Origin: Epiperipatus broadwayi
Taxonomy: Eukaryota > Onychophora > Udeonychophora > Euonychophora > Peripatidae
DNA: 64,000 nt
NCBI GenBank assembly: GCA_028023455.1
Contig: JAQFVV010006215.1
Span: forward strand, 3,331,230-3,395,229
Direction: 5' to 3'
The position numbers and the translations under genes are program-made. Shown one piece after another: positions 59,372 to 64,000 of the stretch (position 1 is the stretch's first letter; the number at the start of each line of letters is the position of its first letter). The notes beneath the pieces were generated by a model, which saw only the letters and a program-made list of their open reading frames with translations, ran no database searches and was not told the origin of the DNA.

Positions 59372-59635
59372 AAAATGGTTATATATAACTATTTTTTCCA
59401 AATATATCCAGTAGGGAGAAAAAAAATCAGTTTCTGTCCTGCTTACTCTTTCTTAAACTAATATTTTTTTCTATGGTAGTTTGTGTTTAATTAAAAAAGA
59501 ATTCTAGATTTGATCTCATTTTTTCTTAAAAATTTTATAAATCAAAATATGTTAATTTTTGATTGGATCTGTAAGTATCAAAATTATTTTTTTCACTACA
59601 TATCATCACATATATGCATCAGAAACCACAAATTT

Positions 59636-59732
59636 GTCAAGCGCTGGTGGGCTAGCAGCTAGCATAGCTGCCTTCCAAGCAGCTGGCCCAGGTTTGCTTC
59701 CCGGTCAACGCATTTGACATATGAGAAAAAAA
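59636..59732 (+). mobile_element. tRNA-derived SINE
   Basis: TGTCAAGCGCTGGTGGGCT, A-box-like GTGGGCTAGCAGCTAGC, B box CCAGGTTTGCTTCCC, end CGCATTTGACATATGAG plus A run. TGTCAAGCG and CGCATTTGACA make the two ends partly self-complementary. The target duplication is unclear (AAACCAC on both sides). Confidence 0.8.
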
Positions 59733-59879
59733 AAAACCACTCACAAGGCAGTATGGCTAATCCAAAACACACGCAACAAAACAAAATGAGTATTCTAGAA
59801 ATAAGTTTTGTGATGACCATAAAAAATCAATTTGTGAATCACAAATATATAAACATATAGAACGTGTTGGTCCATTTAT

Positions 59880-61950
59880 CTATATATTTAATATTTTATT
59901 ATACTGTCTTTTAACTTCTTTTTCAGAAAACATATCTTTCTGCCAATACTTCAATGATATGTCTAACTGTAGCACTCCAATGTATTCCATTCTCTGCCTT
60001 ATCTTCAAAATAGAAACAATTGGCATTGTATTTCAATAGAATATTTCTTAAATAATTCTTGTAATGTAAATGGAGTCTGCCTCTACCACAAATATCATGC
60101 CCAAGTTACCACAAACCACACTTTTAGGAAAACTTGTTCATTTGTTTTATATGTCCAAACCAAAGAAATTATTATTTTACAATAGTGGACATCACATCCA
60201 GAGAGTTGAAGAATATATTAATTGTTTTTATGATCCTGTTGTATTTTAAATTTTCTACATAGATCCTTAAACGAAATATTTTTAATATCATTATGTTGCA
60301 TTGATTAGATGTCTCACTTCTATACAATAATTTAAGCAAAATAACACTATATATAGTTAATATGGTTGCAGTAGTTATTTCACTGTGATAAAATACCCTA
60401 TCTTTTAACTTGTTAAAAGCAGTAGCATGTTAGAGTCTATGTTGCACCTCAACATCTAAGCCTACCTTTCTACTTATAAATTTAGCAACATATTTAAATG
60501 GGTTTACATTCTCAAGTTAATAACCAACTAAGCTAAAAGTTAATGAAGATTTTTTTTATAATACTGACTTATAAAGAATTTGAATTTTTGTAAACAATTA
60601 TTAAACAAGATCTTTATATGTTACATTTAAAACATTGAATACATTTTATACTTAAATAAGGCTATAACCTTAGTACATGCACATTGAGTGCTTAATTTAT
60701 TACAAGAGAGACCTCTACAAATCTAAACGCAAGATTCGATTTTATAAAGATATGAACAGCCACTCTTATCTTCAACCTATTTTTCTAATTATATAGGCAA
60801 ATCTAAAGCATTTTGATTTGGAAGCATGAAGCTAATAAATTCTTCACTGATTAAGTCCACTATTTCTGTTAAACATTAACAATTGTGAAATCTTTCAATG
60901 TACAATTGAGTTAATACTCAGATCTTAAATTTATAAATATTTTAAATCAATTTAAAGTTGTAAATATTAATTCTTATTAAGTGCAATGTCAGCATGTAAT
61001 ACTTAAATAAAGCTCACTTTTTGAACTGGCAAAATAACACAACCATCAGCATACTACAGACCCAGAATCCAAGAAGTTTATTTTTTTGTTTTTAATTGAT
61101 TTAAAATTAAAAATTTCACCATCAAACCTGTATCACATCTTGATCCTATTCATTAAGCTGCTATAAACAATTCCAAAGACAACTATTATAAAAATTGAAA
61201 ACAATATTGGAAGAAGTACAAATTATTGTTTAACATCAGTTTTCATTTCAAAGGCATGTTTTGCCATCTGTAGTAATAACATTCCCCCTCATTCAATTAT
61301 ATAGAAGTCATTTAGTATAAATAAATTTTGGTAGACAACCAACTAATTTCAAACAATGTTATAAATTGTTTGATTAAATGAATCAAATGTCTTGGCCAAA
61401 TCAATAAAAGCAATATATAAACCATTTTTTTGTTCCAGACATTTTTCTCACACTTATCTGGCAACAAAAATCATGTCAATAGCAATAATACTTCTTAATT
61501 CCCTGAAACTAGAATGTGTACTTAATATCTGTTCATCTATCATAAGAAACAAACCTATTCTACAAAATTCTTGAAAATATTTTTGCTGTAATGGATAATT
61601 ATATTCTATAATAATTGCTACAGTATTATCTATCCCCTCTATTTTAAAAAATTGGAATAGTAGAAGCATCCTTATTGTCAGGCAGCACAACTTCATTAGT
61701 TATCTATTCTTAAAAAAGTCCAATATATCCACCATATTTTAAAACCTTTCCAGATATTTCATCAGGATCTGCAGCCTTTCCATTTTTTATGATTATTAAA
61801 GAACTGTTTTGATTTCTATAAATGATATATCTTTGTCCAAATCTAAATAAATAAAGGTTGTTATTTCTTGTATCATAAAAAGAGTCACCAAGAATGACAA
61901 AATCAATTGGATTCATTGCTAATATGGTAATCTTCTACAATGTTAATCCT
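59880..61950 (-). mobile_element. RTE-like LINE RT relic
   Basis: On the minus strand: KNGKAADPDEISGKVLKYGG (about 61790-61730), NEVVLPDNKDAS.IPIFKN, YCSNYYRI, then a finger block FRELRSIIAIDMIFVAR (about 61510-61455). Next come GCLPKFIYTK and FDGEIFNFKSIKNK (about 61110), and the catalytic box as YADG (about 61045). The C-terminal part has VILLKLLYRSETSNQCN (about 60330) and LHYKNYLRNILLKYNANCFYF (about 60050). It is frameshifted with stops, and the second Asp of YADD is Gly. A repeat at 60658-61013 is inserted between RT and tail. Confidence 0.82.
60658..61013. repeat. TGCTTAAT-family repeat, copy 2, rearranged
   Basis: TGCTTAATTTATTACAAGAG and CCTCTACAAATCTAAACGC match the copy at 23959-24069. 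The second half (GTGCAATGTCAGCATGTAAT) is present as the reverse complement near 60980, making an inverted arrangement with an A/T spacer. It opens with AAGGCTATAACCTTA, the edge of the MITE at 59213. Confidence 0.6.
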
Positions 61951-62009
61951 TAACAAGCAATAATGAGTATTCATGGCTACTGTATAATAACAATTTTGAT
62001 TAGTCATAT

Positions 62010-62215
62010 GAACAATGATAAAGATAAATATAAGGAATTGTAATCCGGGCCAACTGATAAGTGCTGGTTCAGCAAAAAATGTGCATCTTGGGAATCATGT
62101 ATCTTTTTCACATGACTTTGGTCATATGTTTATGATTACACCCTTTTGCAAGGTATTAAAAGCAGATAGAAACCAGTCTCTACTTTGCATTAATGGTGTA
62201 GTGAAAATTACAGAC
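62010..62215 (+). repeat. Hammerhead-bearing dispersed repeat, ribozyme degenerate
   Basis: Plus-orientation copy of the 16.1 kb subfamily. At 62046-62092 it has GCCAA-CTGATAA, stem II GTGCTG-GTT-CAGCA, AAAA for GAAA, stem III ATG-TG-CAT, C, then TTGGG. Stems I, II and III are preserved. Two invariant core bases have changed (G8 to A, G12 to A), a pattern expected for C-to-T or G-to-A decay. Confidence 0.75.
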
Positions 62216-62224
62216 ATATTATGT

Positions 62225-62740
62225 TACTGTATTAATTTCAACTCAATTAGAAACAATTTAAATTTCTCATTAGATGAAAAAAAAATCATGATGCTAAATT
62301 GATGATTTCTTATTAAATTATTTTTTTCTTATTGGGAGTTCAATAATAAATGTAGTTTTTAAAAAAAATATGATCACTATTTCAATTTATAAATATAGAA
62401 ATGACTTACAAATTATGGATTCACACATACACAGAAATATTCTATTTTCATGTAAAAGTTCTATAAAATTTATAAAAAGGAAAATGATTAAGAAGAAGTA
62501 GTGCAACAGAAAGATGATAGAAAATCAGGCAAGAAATATTTTTCAATACAGATTTGTTTGTTAAAATAACATCTCAATGTAAAATCTTTTAACCACATTC
62601 ACCACGAATAAATTAAACCATCTTAAAAAAATCGCTAATATTAATATAATTGATCTATCAGCATTTTAATAAAATACTTAATGTTGTCTATAAATATGTA
62701 CAGATCTATAAAAAATTCATATGGCTTTATTGCTCAGGAA
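62225..62740. other. AT-rich stretch without recognisable gene
   Basis: Nothing recognised. Confidence 0.4.
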
Positions 62741-62744
62741 AATG

Positions 62745-62825
62745 TGATGCCAGAATCGATACTAGGACCTCCCAATCCCAAGTTAGACCCTCTATCAACT
62801 GCAGAAAACATCTAGGGCTATAGAT
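62745..62825 (-). mobile_element. tRNA-Pro-like SINE head or tRNA pseudogene
   Basis: On the minus strand: TGCAGTTGATAGAGGGTC (A box), anticodon arm TCTAA-CTTGGGA-TTGGG with loop positions giving TGG (proline), and B-box-like AGTATCGATTCTGGCATC. The acceptor stem is poor and the B box has lost a G, so it is unlikely to be functional. Confidence 0.6.
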
Positions 62826-62829
62826 ATAT

Positions 62830-63635
62830 GGTGAATCATATCTATAGAAACAGTATAGTTTATACAAAAAATAATAATAATGGTATTGTTAACACATAAT
62901 TTATTACACCATTTCAAATATATATTTAAAATCAGTTATATACATACACACACACACACATATGTATATTAAAGCTATAGAATTATCAAATTTGATTAAA
63001 GTAGGCAAAGTCTGTAGATTTTTTTTCAAGTCTCTTAACTAATATCCAGAAAGGGAAATGGCAGAAAAAAAAACATTTGCTTTCCAGAAAGAACAATATG
63101 GTACCATACACTTCAGGATTTCTTAGATGCATCAATTTATGGGTGTAATAATTCACAATTGAAATAGGAAAAGTAAGATAAACCTCGGTTTTCTTGGTGA
63201 TATCAAAATGCTAAAATTATAGAGTTATCATAGCCAAATGTTATCCTCTCCTTCTCCTCATTATTATTATTACTATTTAGAAAAGATCAGTCAAGTAAAT
63301 TATTTAAAATTTGTATATGAAAATTTAGTAAATTTAAATAAATTAAGTACTAAAATTAAATCTGATATCAGGAAATTAAAATTTCAACATTATCAAAAAA
63401 AAAAAATTTAATGATAAAAATATTTCTTTGAAATGATTATTGATTTCCTTTAATTAAAAAAAAAAAACTTTGTTAAACCAAATTAAATTTATAAAACAAT
63501 GATAATTTGTTGAAAATTCAAAACAATGAAAAATGTGTTGCTGATTTGATAAATGATTTGTTTTCATATGTAGCAAGACAACATTTATTTGCTTCTTCTT
63601 GCTTTTATGGACATTACTGATTTTCAGTTCTCATA
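62830..63635. other. AT-rich stretch without recognisable gene
   Basis: Nothing recognised. A CA run lies at 62944-62960, flanked by TA-rich sequence. Confidence 0.4.
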
Positions 63636-63639
63636 TGTG

Positions 63640-63830
63640 ATTGATTGTTTAATATTCATTCAGCCAAATTAGATAATTTAATGCTAAAGATTCTTAAAGA
63701 AAATAAACCTGCTTTTATTCCTATTCTTGTTTATTTATTTAATCTTTCCCTAAGTACTGAATCATTTTCCATATGTTTGGAAGTTTATATTTTTAATCTT
63801 TATAAACTTGTTGTAAATGAGTGTTAAGAA
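63640..63830 (+). mobile_element. LINE RT scrap
   Basis: The plus strand reads AKLDNLMLKILKENKPAFIP followed by ILVYLFNLSLSTESF. This resembles the early RT block in Jockey/CR1/I-type LINEs, P.....LK.......I..LFN.SL..G..P. It is about 60 residues, with no upstream or downstream motif. Tentative. Confidence 0.45.
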
Positions 63831-63948
63831 AAGGTAAAATAATTTAAATTTAAAATTTATATTGCTGCAAGCATGCTTTCCGCAGTTGAAAGCATGCTTA
63901 TATATATTTTAAATTTAAATTATTTCTTCTTTTTTTAACACTCGTTTA
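63814..63948. repeat. Foldback element, ~135 bp
   Basis: TAAATGAGTGTTAAGAAAA and TTTTTTTAACACTCGTTTA pair, as do AATAATTTAAATTTAAAAT / ATTTTAAATTTAAATTATT and AAGCATGCTTTC / GAAAGCATGCTT. It is a compact near-perfect palindrome abutting the LINE scrap. Confidence 0.8.
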
Positions 63949-64000
63949 TAAGGAGTCTATAAAAATGACAATGAATAAAGAAAGCAAAGTAAATAACATT

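Overview
This window looks like a stretch of a very AT-rich metazoan nuclear genome, probably an invertebrate. It has no operons, no long ORFs and no rRNA. Almost everything recognisable is a decayed mobile element: non-LTR retrotransposons with AP-type endonucleases, Penelope-like elements with GIY-YIG domains, one Ty3/gypsy element with LTRs, a BED-finger hAT transposase, hAT-type MITEs, short tRNA-derived SINEs and many foldback repeats. The only convincing host coding sequence is one exon of an M14 metallocarboxypeptidase of the E/N/D type (minus strand, 11401-11597), with plausible splice sites on both sides. The species cannot be named from the sequence alone.

Layout. 0.6-3.9 kb: a LINE tail, a Penelope GIY-YIG fragment and a foldback. 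6.7-10.3 kb: a minus-strand RTE-like LINE split by a plus-strand Penelope fragment and tRNA-like SINEs. 11.4-11.9 kb: the carboxypeptidase exon and a LINE tail upstream of it. 12.3-16.6 kb: members of a dispersed repeat that carries hammerhead-ribozyme sequence, one of them split by a hAT MITE. 17.2-18.8 kb: a minus-strand hAT transposase relic. 20.8-24.4 kb: foldbacks, a SINE and another hammerhead repeat. 25.3-27.4 kb: a LINE relic containing a hammerhead repeat. 27.4-33.9 kb: a Ty3/gypsy element with two LTRs of about 1.2 kb and internally duplicated pol segments. 33.9-37.3 kb: foldbacks, a LINE endonuclease fragment and a SINE. 39.8-43.0 kb: a plus-strand LINE invaded by a MITE, a hammerhead foldback and another foldback. 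44.0-47.4 kb: a minus-strand LINE containing two hammerhead repeats. 48.0-59.7 kb: more hammerhead foldbacks, MITEs and SINEs in otherwise featureless AT-rich DNA. 59.9-62.2 kb: a minus-strand LINE with a foldback inserted, then a further hammerhead repeat. 62.7-63.9 kb: a tRNA-like relic, a LINE RT scrap and a foldback.

The most interesting signal is two repeat classes that appear to encode type I hammerhead ribozymes. In a dispersed 200-350 bp repeat (at least eight members), the consensus folds into ACCAA-CUGAUGA-stem II-GAAA-short stem III-NUH-UUGGU, extended by an outer stem I helix that shows base-pair covariation between copies at 12.4 kb and 24.2 kb. In three long foldbacks (41.8, 48.0 and 56.3 kb), the hammerhead has a loopless palindromic stem III (ACTAGT), the form expected to act as a dimer. 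Hammerheads are known from Penelope-like elements and small animal retrozymes, and Penelope fragments are present here, so the likely reading is a retrozyme/Penelope-type system in mostly decayed form. No catalytic activity can be shown from sequence alone.
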